A stretch of DNA of 64,000 bases from NCBI RefSeq assembly GCF_014650955.1, contig NZ_BMVY01000008.1, positions 1 through 64,000 of the forward strand, given 5' to 3'. The notes below the pieces were generated by a model. It was not told the origin of the DNA and did no database searches. It saw only the letters and a program-made list of their open reading frames with translations. Positions 17,566 through 24,132 of the stretch are shown here, one piece after another; position 1 is the stretch's first letter; every line of letters begins with the position of its first letter. This DNA comes from Streptomyces tauricus (GTDB lineage: Bacteria; Actinomycetota; Actinomycetes; Streptomycetales; Streptomycetaceae). The position numbers and the translations under genes are program-made.

Positions 17566-17600
17566 CTTGAAGGGGCGTCTGGGCTGTGATCGTCGATCAT
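17535..17600. other. Probable prophage-host junction (attachment site half)
   Basis: Homology to the host dehydrogenase gene runs leftwards from about 17,560 (codons SMYEEYKE) and is lost rightwards. The crossover must lie close to the sequence CCTTGTACTCCTCGTACAT (17,540-17,558). The exact core cannot be fixed without the other end or an empty site. Integration inside a protein-coding gene rather than a tRNA would suit a serine integrase, but no integrase is visible here. Confidence 0.5.
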
Positions 17601-18094
17601 TCCGTGACCAGCCCAAAGGATCTTTCTATGTCTTTCCATGGCTTTCGCCGCCTTTCGGCACGCACCCCCCTCAGGCCTCCCTCGGTGGAGGGAACTCCCT
17701 GAGAACCCCCTCAGGAAACCCCCTTGGCGAGGGTCTGTGATGACGCATCCGCGAGGCCTCGGAGGTGGGAAAATGACGTAACCCCCCTGCGTCATGTGAG
17801 GACGCAGGGGGGCCGTCTCCCGCCGGCCTGACTCGCTTCCCAACGGGCTGCCGGCGGGGGTGTGTGGGGCGACCGGGAGGGCCGCGTTCCATTTACATCT
17901 TGTCTAACGGATGACTTCTGGCGAGGTAACCCGTAGACGACTCACTCGTTCGTGTGAACAGACGTTCGAATCCCGCACACTACCCGTAGCCCCACGGCAT
18001 ATGCCACATCGCCGCAGGGCTCGCAGTGCTTGGTGCGCCTGAGAGGTCGGCGCCCTGAGTGTCCTATGCCTCTACTGCTCACCCTCCCCTTCTA
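17570..18094. other. Non-coding left end of prophage
   Basis: About 520 nt without a convincing gene. It contains a strong hairpin (17,782-17,812), several smaller inverted repeats around CCTCCCTCGGTGGAGGG and a T-rich patch near 17,620. Composition is more AT-rich towards the operators upstream of the small XRE gene. Confidence 0.5.
17782..17812. terminator. Strong hairpin at prophage left end
   Basis: A perfect 12-bp stem, CCCCCCTGCGTC / GACGCAGGGGGG, with a 7-nt loop. On the minus strand it is followed after a few bases by CATTTTCC. Probably stops phage transcripts before the host gene remnant. Confidence 0.55.
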
Positions 18095-18145
18095 TCATGA
18101 TCACAAAAAGCGGAATATACTCCGCAGTCAATCGGTCATGATCAC
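18095..18145. promoter_or_regulatory. Operator/promoter cluster upstream of small XRE gene
   Basis: An exact 10-nt direct repeat TCATGATCAC occurs at 18,095-18,104 and 18,136-18,145, 41 bp apart (about four helical turns). Between them is a near-perfect palindrome GCGGAATATACTCCGC (18,110-18,125), containing TATACT, a good -10 hexamer. The arrangement suits autorepression or cooperative binding by the HTH protein whose gene starts 16 nt downstream. Confidence 0.55.
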
Positions 18146-18160
18146 CCGAGCGTAGGGCGG

Positions 18161-18397
18161 GTGCGAGAGCTCCCTGAAGATGACGGCTGGCTCCGGTCCC
18201 GCCAGCGCCAGATCGGGCAGCGGGTCCAGGCCGCGCGACAGCAACAGAACCTGACCCAGGACGCTCTCTACCTCGCCACAGGACTCGACCGGCGCACCGT
18301 CCAGACACTGGAAGCCGGCACCGGAAACCCGACCATGGCCACCCTCCTGCGAATCTCCTACGTCCTCGACGTGCCACTCGCCGACCTGGTGAAGTGA
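18161..18397 (+). CDS. Small XRE-family helix-turn-helix protein
   Basis: 78 residues from GTG 18161. A single Cro/CI-type HTH fills almost the whole protein: QRVQAARQQQNLTQDALYLA then TGLDRRTVQTLEAGTGNPTM and ATLLRISYVLDVPLADLV. Size and layout match stand-alone controllers or Cro-like proteins. It lies at the left end of the prophage, transcribed rightwards against the phage programme, with repeated operators directly upstream. It may be an immunity or cargo regulator; which one cannot be decided from sequence. Confidence 0.8.
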   Translation: MRELPEDDGWLRSRQRQIGQRVQAARQQQNLTQDALYLATGLDRRTVQTLEAGTGNPTMATLLRISYVLDVPLADLVK

Positions 18398-18537
18398 CCC
18401 GCCGCGACCATGGTCTGGGGCCGCGGCGGATCTTCCCACGCTGCCCGCCAGGAGGCGGGCGCGGCGGACCGGTGAGTACACCGCACGTGGGGGTTGGCCC
18501 CGCCCGCCCCGCCGGGGGGACGGAGGCGGACGGGAGT

Positions 18538-18738
18538 TCAGAGGTCGCGCCGTAGCCCGTCGACGCGGAGGCAGGCTAGGACGCCGGCTGGTATCGGGTC
18601 GGCCTTCAGTAAGCTGACGTGGTCGACGTGCGCGTAGATGAAGCGCCCCCCGCCAGCCGAGTTGTACGGCTCGACCGCGACCAGGACCTCGTCCTCGGGG
18701 TCCTCAATCGGCTCTTGGCAGTGACGACAGACCTTCAC
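18538..18738 (-). CDS. Small hypothetical protein with N-terminal CxxC
   Basis: 66 residues from GTG 18738, overlapping the stop of the upstream gene by 4 nt (GTGA). CRHCQEPIEDPEDEV at the N-terminus and HVDHVSLL later could supply a zinc site (two Cys, two His). Same type of small Cys protein often accompanies TPR-XRE regulators in Streptomyces. Function unknown. Confidence 0.6.
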   Translation of the reverse strand: MKVCRHCQEPIEDPEDEVLVAVEPYNSAGGGRFIYAHVDHVSLLKADPIPAGVLACLRVDGLRRDL

Positions 18739-19073
18739 CGCCGCCCCTCTCGCATGAGGCGCCGGAGGGCCACCGCCGTGTCGCAGCCCGCGGCGGTCTC
18801 ACGACACGGCTCGCAGCTCACGGCGTGCACGAACAGCTGCGCATACGCCTTGCCGCCCACGCACCGTTTGTCAGTGCGAGGGAACCAGTCTGCGGTGATC
18901 CCATGCACTTCGGCAGTCCGGACGCCTAGATCGACTGCGGTGTCATTGGACAGTGCGTCACCGCACCAGACGCAGGCCCGCCCACACATCTGCGGCTCCG
19001 ACAAGGTCTCCGGAGCAGGGAGTTCGAGTAAGGCGAGGACGGCGGTCTGATCTGTGTCGATGCTGGTCGCCAT
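18735..19073 (-). CDS. Cys-rich hypothetical protein
   Basis: 112 residues from ATG 19073. Six Cys in pairs (CGRACVWCGDALSN; RCVGGKAY; SCEPCRETAAGC) suggest a zinc ribbon or treble clef. It is coupled by a 4-nt overlap to the next small Cys protein, so the two probably form one unit, possibly co-transcribed with the TPR-XRE regulator upstream (104 nt gap). No function recognised. Confidence 0.65.
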   Translation of the reverse strand: MATSIDTDQTAVLALLELPAPETLSEPQMCGRACVWCGDALSNDTAVDLGVRTAEVHGITADWFPRTDKRCVGGKAYAQLFVHAVSCEPCRETAAGCDTAVALRRLMREGRR

Positions 19074-19176
19074 GCTCAACGCCTCCGTGCTCGCCGTGAT
19101 TTGCCTCACGTGACCGTAGGCAGACCATGTCGAGTCGACCCGAACTCTCAGCTCGGGTGAACCACAGGCTCCCCAG

Positions 19177-20379
19177 CTACACGAGCCCCATCCGCACGGC
19201 AAGCTGCTCAGCCTGCCGGGCGTGCATCGCTCGGGCCCGGCGGATCGCCGTCAGCACGAGCTGCCGGGCGAGCGGCGTACGAGCCAGGTCCTCCGGAGCG
19301 ATGGCCTCCAAGCCGACCAAGGAGAGCAACGTGGCGGCATCGTCTCGGCGCTGGCTGTAGCAGGCCGCCACTTGAAGCCCGAACGTGAACTCCCGTTCCA
19401 GCGAGGGCAACCCGGTGGTGTCGATCGCGTCCGCCGTGTGCAGGGCCTCGCCGGTCTCGCCCGCCTCCATGTCGATGGACAGGGCGTGTAGAGCGATGTT
19501 CGTTGGCCCGAACACCGTCCATCCGATGTTGCTGTCGTCCGGCACTGCGCGCGCGGCAGGCGCCGCATGCTTGACCAGTCGCTCCCGGGCCTCCCACCAG
19601 CGGCGCCGACGGGTCGCCGCGACCACAGCCACCAACTGGAGTGCGCCAGCCATCGCTTTGCGTTCAACCTCCGGCATCTGGGCCGTGGCTACCTGCTCGG
19701 CCGCCCGCACCGCCAGCTCCTCCGCCTCGCCTGGCTGGTCGGCAGCAAGGAGCACGTGCCCCAGGTTCCACTGCGCCGCGGCGATGCGGAGCGGGTCATC
19801 AGCGTCTTCTGCGGCCCGCATCGCCCGGTCGGCAGCGAGGGTCGCGAGGTCGACGCGGCCCGTACGGCGGAGGTAAGAGCGGAGCAGGCAATACAGATCC
19901 GCGGCCGCGCGCAGGACAGCACGTCGCTCCTCGGCGTCAGCGCCGGCACGCGCCGCACGCAAGGTGTGTTCCACGTCGGCGACGAGGTCGGGCAACGTCT
20001 CGGCCGCCTCGGTGAACCTCTGCCCGCTCGTCTGCCAACTTTGCCAGGCGCCCTCTACCCGGTCCCTCAGTACGCCTGCTGGTACGGGAGCAGCGGTGCG
20101 AGCGGGCCCGTAGCCGAGGAGAGCGCGGCCCACCGCAGTCTCGGGGCTGCTGGCCACTTCTGCCTCGGGGGGAGGCTGGTCGGAGAGCAGGGCCGCGGTG
20201 GGGACCCCGAGTTCTTGCGCGAGGGCGTAGAGGATCGGCAACGACGGCATCTTCAGACCGCGCTCGATCTGTGACAAATAGTCCGGTGTGATGCCGACCA
20301 GTCCTGCGACCGCGTCCTGCCGGCGCCCTCCGCGGTAGTGCCTGATCCTGTCCCCGATAGGGAGGTCCGCTGCAACCAT
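19177..20379 (-). CDS. XRE regulator with TPR-like C-terminal domain
   Basis: About 400 residues. ATG 20379 is preferred over GTG 20388 because AGGAG lies eight nt before it. N-terminal Cro/CI HTH (IGDRIRHYRGGRRQDAVAGL, VGITPDYLSQIERGLKMPSL) is followed by a long helical region with TPR-like repeats (LATLAADRAMRAAEDADDP; AQWNLGHVLLAADQPGEAEE). This is a large Streptomyces family of HTH-TPR regulators, often beside a HAD phosphatase or small metabolic gene, as here. Divergent from the HAD gene with only 65 nt between starts, so it may control it. Probable cargo rather than phage-function gene. Confidence 0.82.
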   Translation of the reverse strand: MVAADLPIGDRIRHYRGGRRQDAVAGLVGITPDYLSQIERGLKMPSLPILYALAQELGVPTAALLSDQPPPEAEVASSPETAVGRALLGYGPARTAAPVPAGVLRDRVEGAWQSWQTSGQRFTEAAETLPDLVADVEHTLRAARAGADAEERRAVLRAAADLYCLLRSYLRRTGRVDLATLAADRAMRAAEDADDPLRIAAAQWNLGHVLLAADQPGEAEELAVRAAEQVATAQMPEVERKAMAGALQLVAVVAATRRRRWWEARERLVKHAAPAARAVPDDSNIGWTVFGPTNIALHALSIDMEAGETGEALHTADAIDTTGLPSLEREFTFGLQVAACYSQRRDDAATLLSLVGLEAIAPEDLARTPLARQLVLTAIRRARAMHARQAEQLAVRMGLV

Positions 20380-20444
20380 GGTGCCCACTCCTTGCTCGCT
20401 GTATCTGAGCGTAAGGTGCCCGCTACGCGGGGAGATGCGAATCC

Positions 20445-21128
20445 ATGGAGAGAGGGACGGCCGTGCCGGAGCTTGTGCTGTGGGACATCGACCACACGCT
20501 GATGGCGACAGGAGGCCTCGGGCCTGAACTATGGGCGCAGGCCTTCAGAGAGGTAACCGGGGTCGAACTGCGTGAGCAGGCTTCCGTGACCGGGTCGACT
20601 GAGCGCGTCATCCTGCGGGAAACCGCGCGGCTGCATGATGTCCCGTACAGCGACGAACTGTTCGACGTCTTCGCCGCGGCCCTCGGCGCCGTGCACGCCC
20701 GCCGGGCCGTTGAACTGCGCGAGCGCGGGCACGCGCTGCCGGGAGCCGCAGCCGTCCTCGCTCGCCTCCAGGAGCAGGGCGTGCGCCAAACCGTGGTGAC
20801 GGGCAACGTCCGTGTGGCCGCCGAGGTCAAACTGGCCGTGTTCGGTCTCGACACCTACCTACGCCTCGACGCCGGGGCGTATGCCGAGGACGGTGAGGAG
20901 CGGCCCGAGCTGCTGCGTACCGCCCTGGCCCGGTCCACCACCAAGCCCGAGAACGCTGTCTTCCTGGGGGATACGCCCGCCGACGTTGCCGGTGGGCGGG
21001 ATGCCGGTGTCCGAATGGTGGCTGTCGCGACGGGACGTTCATCGGTAGCAGACCTGCGAGATGCTGGCGCGACTACTGTGCTGGAAGGCTTGGAACACAC
21101 CGACGGAGTGCTCGACATCATCGCGTGA
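20445..21128 (+). CDS. HAD-superfamily phosphatase
   Basis: 227 residues from ATG 20445 (GTG 20463 is an alternative). Motif I is LWDIDHTLMA (DxDxT), motif II VVTGN, the Lys region precedes motif IV in FLGDTPADVAGGRDAGVRMV. The cap helices in between suit a phosphoglycolate-phosphatase-like member. The substrate is unknown. Divergent partner of the TPR-XRE regulator; the pair is likely lysogen cargo or a relic of host DNA carried by the element. Confidence 0.85.
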   Translation: MERGTAVPELVLWDIDHTLMATGGLGPELWAQAFREVTGVELREQASVTGSTERVILRETARLHDVPYSDELFDVFAAALGAVHARRAVELRERGHALPGAAAVLARLQEQGVRQTVVTGNVRVAAEVKLAVFGLDTYLRLDAGAYAEDGEERPELLRTALARSTTKPENAVFLGDTPADVAGGRDAGVRMVAVATGRSSVADLRDAGATTVLEGLEHTDGVLDIIA

Positions 21129-21157
21129 GCGGTAGCGCCGCCTGCCCCAGACACGAC

Positions 21158-21195
21158 GAAGGGCCCCCTCCCGCCCGAAGGCGGAAGGGGGCTCG
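21158..21195. terminator. Bidirectional terminator-like hairpin between HAD gene and late operon
   Basis: GAAGGGCCCCCTCCCGCC-GAAG-GGCGGAAGGGGGCTC forms a long GC stem with a short loop and one bulge region. It lies between two convergent stop codons (21,128 plus and 21,197 minus), the right place to end both transcripts. Confidence 0.6.
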
Positions 21196-21196
21196 T

Positions 21197-21583
21197 TCAA
21201 CGGTTGTCCCGAGCCGCGAGCAGCTCGGGGTCCATCGGGACCAGCGGCATACCGGCTCCGCGCAGCTGGTCGTCCTGCTTGCTGATGTGGTCGAGCGCCA
21301 GGCCGAGGAGCCGCTCCGTCCGATCCGCACGCGACCGAGACTCTCGCTCAGCGTTCTCAAGAACGCGCATCCTCGCGTGGAGAGCAGTCATCTGCTCCTG
21401 GAACCAGTGATACATCTCAGGCGAGACGCTCCACGTACCCACCGGCTGCGCAGGCGCGGCTGGCAACTCTGCGGCCGGTATCTCCTGGACGGTCGTCTTG
21501 GTCCTGCCCAGCCACGTCCCCCCGAGCGAACCCAGAGTGGAGACGACCACGGCGAGCAGGCCGAGCCAGCTACTCGGCTCCAC
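21197..21583 (-). CDS. Membrane-anchored coiled-coil protein of lysis region
   Basis: 128 residues from GTG 21583. An N-terminal hydrophobic helix (SSWLGLLAVVVSTLGSLGGT) is followed by a Pro/Ala linker and a charged helical region (MYHWFQEQMTALHARMRVLE; RADRTERLLGLALDHISKQD) with coiled-coil character. Overlaps the upstream membrane gene by 14 nt. Its position after amidase and holin-like genes suggests a lysis accessory role, possibly a second holin or a spanin-like factor for the actinobacterial envelope; this is inference. Confidence 0.6.
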   Translation of the reverse strand: MEPSSWLGLLAVVVSTLGSLGGTWLGRTKTTVQEIPAAELPAAPAQPVGTWSVSPEMYHWFQEQMTALHARMRVLENAERESRSRADRTERLLGLALDHISKQDDQLRGAGMPLVPMDPELLAARDNR

Positions 21584-22007
21584 GCGTCACCATCCTCGGG
21601 ACGATCAGCTGAGGCCTGGTCACGTAGGCGACGATCGCGATGAGTAGAGCGTGTGACGCCCACGGGGCGACCGCCCCCCATGCTGTGCCCGAGGCCCCGG
21701 TGGCTCCCCCGAGCGCGTATGCCAGGGCCCAAAGCAACGGCGGAGCCATCGCCGCGAACACGCCAGGCAGGTCACGCCCAGCCCGGGCCGGTGAGAAACC
21801 GATGGCGATCACCCCGGCGCCGATCCAGAGCCAGCCCCAGCCGGCCATGCACATCAGGTCCAGGAGGACCGAGATGCCACGGACCGTGCCGTAGCGGGGC
21901 TGGATGGCGATAGAGGCGCCGTAGCTAATCCAGGCAAGGCCCGAGGAGGCCAGCGCAAGGCCGCGCCAGTCCAGCCGTGCCCAGAACTGGGCCAGCGCGG
22001 CACGCAT
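21570..22007 (-). CDS. Multi-pass membrane protein of lysis region
   Basis: 145 residues from ATG 22007. About four hydrophobic helices (LALASSGLAWISYGASIAIQ; VLLDLMCMAGWGWLWIGAGV; VFAAMAPPLLWALAYALGG; ASHALLIAIVAYVTRPQ). No family recognised. Coupled to the holin-like gene by TGATG. Location in the lysis cassette suggests a membrane role in lysis or its timing. Confidence 0.6.
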   Translation of the reverse strand: MRAALAQFWARLDWRGLALASSGLAWISYGASIAIQPRYGTVRGISVLLDLMCMAGWGWLWIGAGVIAIGFSPARAGRDLPGVFAAMAPPLLWALAYALGGATGASGTAWGAVAPWASHALLIAIVAYVTRPQLIVPRMVTRGAE

Positions 22008-22243
22008 CAGGTGTCCGAGCGAGGCGTGTGCGGAGCCGCCCATCCGGCGATCCAAGCCGCCGTGGCTGGAACGAGCGACAACACGAACGGCTCCAGCGCG
22101 TTGGGCATGCTGCTGATCAGTGACGGGTCATCGGTGACTCCGCCGAGGACTGCCAGCCCTGCGAGGCTGGCCAGGTACGCGAGCGCCGAGGAGGCCTTTA
22201 CCTTCTTCTCGATCGGAGCGGAGGGAGAAGCCATGGTGATCAT
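22007..22243 (-). CDS. Putative holin
   Basis: 78 residues (ATG 22243; ATG 22234 is possible and better spaced from GAAGGGA). A short basic N-terminus (EKKVKASSALAYLASLAGLA) leads to one hydrophobic helix and a second (FVLSLVPATAAWIAGWAA), with a charged tail: the two-helix layout of small class II holins in actinophages. Directly downstream of the endolysin gene. Holins make pores that release the amidase to the cell wall. Confidence 0.7.
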   Translation of the reverse strand: MITMASPSAPIEKKVKASSALAYLASLAGLAVLGGVTDDPSLISSMPNALEPFVLSLVPATAAWIAGWAAPHTPRSDT

Positions 22244-22248
22244 TCCCT

Positions 22249-23076
22249 TCAGGGTGTGACGGAGAAGCCGCGGCGCTTGCCGAGCTTCGTGAGAGAGGCG
22301 AGCCCGGGCAGGCCGTCGGCGTCCTCGCCCTTGTAGCCGCAGCGCATCTGCCACAGCCCGTACGCGGCCCGCGTGGCCGTACCGAAGTGCCCATCCGCGA
22401 GAGCTCGCGCGAGGAGCCGCTCCTCGACCAGGGCGTCCTCGACGACCCTCACGCCCTCGTAGCTGACGGGAGTGCCGGACCGGGGCGGGTCGGCCAGCGC
22501 CGCGGAGATGAGCTTGGACAGGTCGACGACCGGCCGGCCTGCACCCGGCTTCGGCACCACGGGCGTCCACACGGTCGGCCGCGGCGCGCCCTTCCGGACC
22601 CATGAGTAGAGCGGGCCCCCTGGGCACAGGGTGGCGTAGCCGTCCTGGTGGCCGCCGATCCGGTTACCGGCGCCGTGCTCCTGGAGGTGCTCGATCGCGT
22701 CTCGCAGGGCGTGCAGGAGGCCATCGTTCGGCTCGGTCAGACCGGTCTTGCCGACCAGTCCGAGGACGGCGTAGTCGTACCGGTTCAGCGCCTGGTTGCC
22801 GTTGGCGCCTGTCCGGCGGCCGGCGCCGCGGCCTTCGAGGACGTAGCCGTGCCAGCAGGCACCGTAGTTGTAGGCGATATCGCTGTAGCCCTCGGCGACG
22901 TTGGCGAGGTGTGCCTTCCGGAAGTCCTTCCACAGCGCCACGCAACCGGCGTGGTTCTTCAGCAGGCTCACCGGGACGTCCCCGCCCGTGTAGTGGACCT
23001 TCACGCCCCCCGCGGTGGCCTGCGCGGGCGCGGCCGAGGCAGGCCAGCCCAGTGCACCGCGCGTGATCAGCTTCAT
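22249..23076 (-). CDS. Endolysin: N-acetylmuramoyl-L-alanine amidase (PGRP/Amidase_2)
   Basis: 275 residues from ATG 23076. The N-terminal catalytic domain (about residues 20-165) shows the type 2 amidase/PGRP zinc site: first His in VKVHYTGGD, Tyr in SDIAYNYGACWHGYVLEGRG (in part) and His in IGGHQDGYATLCPG, with the second metal Cys in that last segment. The C-terminal part (about 200-275; GHFGTATRAAYGLWQMRCGY) resembles a peptidoglycan-binding repeat. It cuts the amide between muramic acid and the stem peptide. No signal peptide, so export depends on the adjacent holin. TGATG coupling to the preceding small gene. Confidence 0.92.
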   Translation of the reverse strand: MKLITRGALGWPASAAPAQATAGGVKVHYTGGDVPVSLLKNHAGCVALWKDFRKAHLANVAEGYSDIAYNYGACWHGYVLEGRGAGRRTGANGNQALNRYDYAVLGLVGKTGLTEPNDGLLHALRDAIEHLQEHGAGNRIGGHQDGYATLCPGGPLYSWVRKGAPRPTVWTPVVPKPGAGRPVVDLSKLISAALADPPRSGTPVSYEGVRVVEDALVEERLLARALADGHFGTATRAAYGLWQMRCGYKGEDADGLPGLASLTKLGKRRGFSVTP

Positions 23077-23300
23077 CAGCTGCCGTCCCGTGCTGAGTTC
23101 GAAGCGGCGAGGACCGCCCAGTTCTTCGCGTCCCACAGACGCTCAAGCGCCCGGGTGACCTCGGCGCCGGACAGCGTCTCGGCGAGGCCCTGCGCCAGGT
23201 CGTGGAACGGCCTGCTCACCTCCTGGAGATGGGCCGGCAGGTGGTCGTACCGGAAGTTGCCGAGCAGCTGCGCGACAGCGGGATGGAGTTCGGTGGCCAT
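23076..23300 (-). CDS. Small conserved actinophage protein upstream of endolysin
   Basis: 74 residues from ATG 23300. The pattern ELHPAVAQLLGNFRYDHLP, then LQEVSRPFHDLAQGLAETL and LERLWDAKNWAVLAA, is common to a small soluble actinophage protein family found among tail or lysis genes. The function is unknown. Coupled to the amidase gene by TGATG. A hairpin (AAGCCCCGT/ACGGGGCT, 23,323-23,350) precedes it. Confidence 0.7.
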   Translation of the reverse strand: MATELHPAVAQLLGNFRYDHLPAHLQEVSRPFHDLAQGLAETLSGAEVTRALERLWDAKNWAVLAASNSARDGS

Positions 23301-23365
23301 GCGTGCCTCCAGGGCATGAAGAGAGCCCCGTACCAGGCGGCACGGGGCTTCGATGGGGAGAGCAG

Positions 23366-23575
23366 TCAGACGGGCGAGGACATCACCTCGTACCGCGTCG
23401 CGGTCACCGAGATGTTGGGCTGCTGCGACAGGAAGTCCTTCACTGCGTCCACGACGTCCTGCTCCGTGACGCCCGGGATCGGGAAGGACGGAGCGTCGAA
23501 GCGCATCTGAAGCGAACACCCCACCTCGGGATCCGTGACGTCGACCGCCGTGATCTGTACCAACGGGTAGTCCAT
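23366..23575 (-). CDS. Small hypothetical phage protein
   Basis: 69 residues, ATG start. Compact alpha/beta-looking sequence: LVQITAVDVTDPEVGCSLQM then VTEQDVVDAVKDFLSQQPNI. No recognised family. Lies between tail-tip and lysis genes. Confidence 0.6.
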   Translation of the reverse strand: MDYPLVQITAVDVTDPEVGCSLQMRFDAPSFPIPGVTEQDVVDAVKDFLSQQPNISVTATRYEVMSSPV

Positions 23576-23588
23576 CGAACTCCTCCGA

Positions 23589-24119
23589 TCAGGCCGCGGC
23601 CTCGTACTGCCCCCACGCGCGCAGAGCAGCGCCGCTGTCCCACGCCCACGGAGTCACCGCATCAATCAGACCGGCACCGGTAGCCGTCGAAACAGCGTTG
23701 ATGTTGCCGCCGCTCATCTCGAACTCGAACGTTGTCGTGGTCGTCAGCCGGATCCGGAGCGGCTGACGCGTGCCAGCGGAGTTCGTGTAGCCGCCGGGCG
23801 CTGCCGCCTTCTGGATCTCCCCGTACCCGCACTCGCCGATCACGGCAGCGGCCGGTGCCGGAGCCGAGATCCGCCAGTTGTCCGACCCGGAGCCGCCGCC
23901 GAAGTTGGCCGTGGACCCGAAGACGATGTCGAGGCGCCAGAAGATCGTCGTTGCGGACTGCGCCCACCGGGCGGTGATCGTCGAGTTGCTGCCGAAGCTC
24001 GGCGTGTTCGCGCCGCTCGACGTGGTCCACACCGGAGTCCAGTCGGTCCAGACCGGCGAGATCGACAGCATCCGACCCGCCGTCAGTTTCATCCCAGGTT
24101 GGAACGACTCCCAAGGCAT
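23589..24119 (-). CDS. Putative tail-tip or receptor-related structural protein
   Basis: 176 residues. Beta-rich and Thr/Gly/Ser-rich (ITARWAQSATTIFWRLDIVF; LRIRLTTTTTFEFEMSGGN), starting PWESFQPGMKLTAGRMLS, an opening often seen in actinophage minor tail proteins. Last structural gene of the tail module. Probably a small distal component; no enzymatic motif. Confidence 0.6.
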   Translation of the reverse strand: MPWESFQPGMKLTAGRMLSISPVWTDWTPVWTTSSGANTPSFGSNSTITARWAQSATTIFWRLDIVFGSTANFGGGSGSDNWRISAPAPAAAVIGECGYGEIQKAAAPGGYTNSAGTRQPLRIRLTTTTTFEFEMSGGNINAVSTATGAGLIDAVTPWAWDSGAALRAWGQYEAAA

Positions 24120-24132
24120 CCAAGGCCCCCTT

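Noticed and set aside
17940..17990. tRNA-like T-arm (GTTCGAATCCCGC) near the prophage end
   Set aside because: The T-stem does not pair and no matching acceptor, D or anticodon arms can be drawn around it, so neither a tRNA gene nor a tRNA attachment site is supported.
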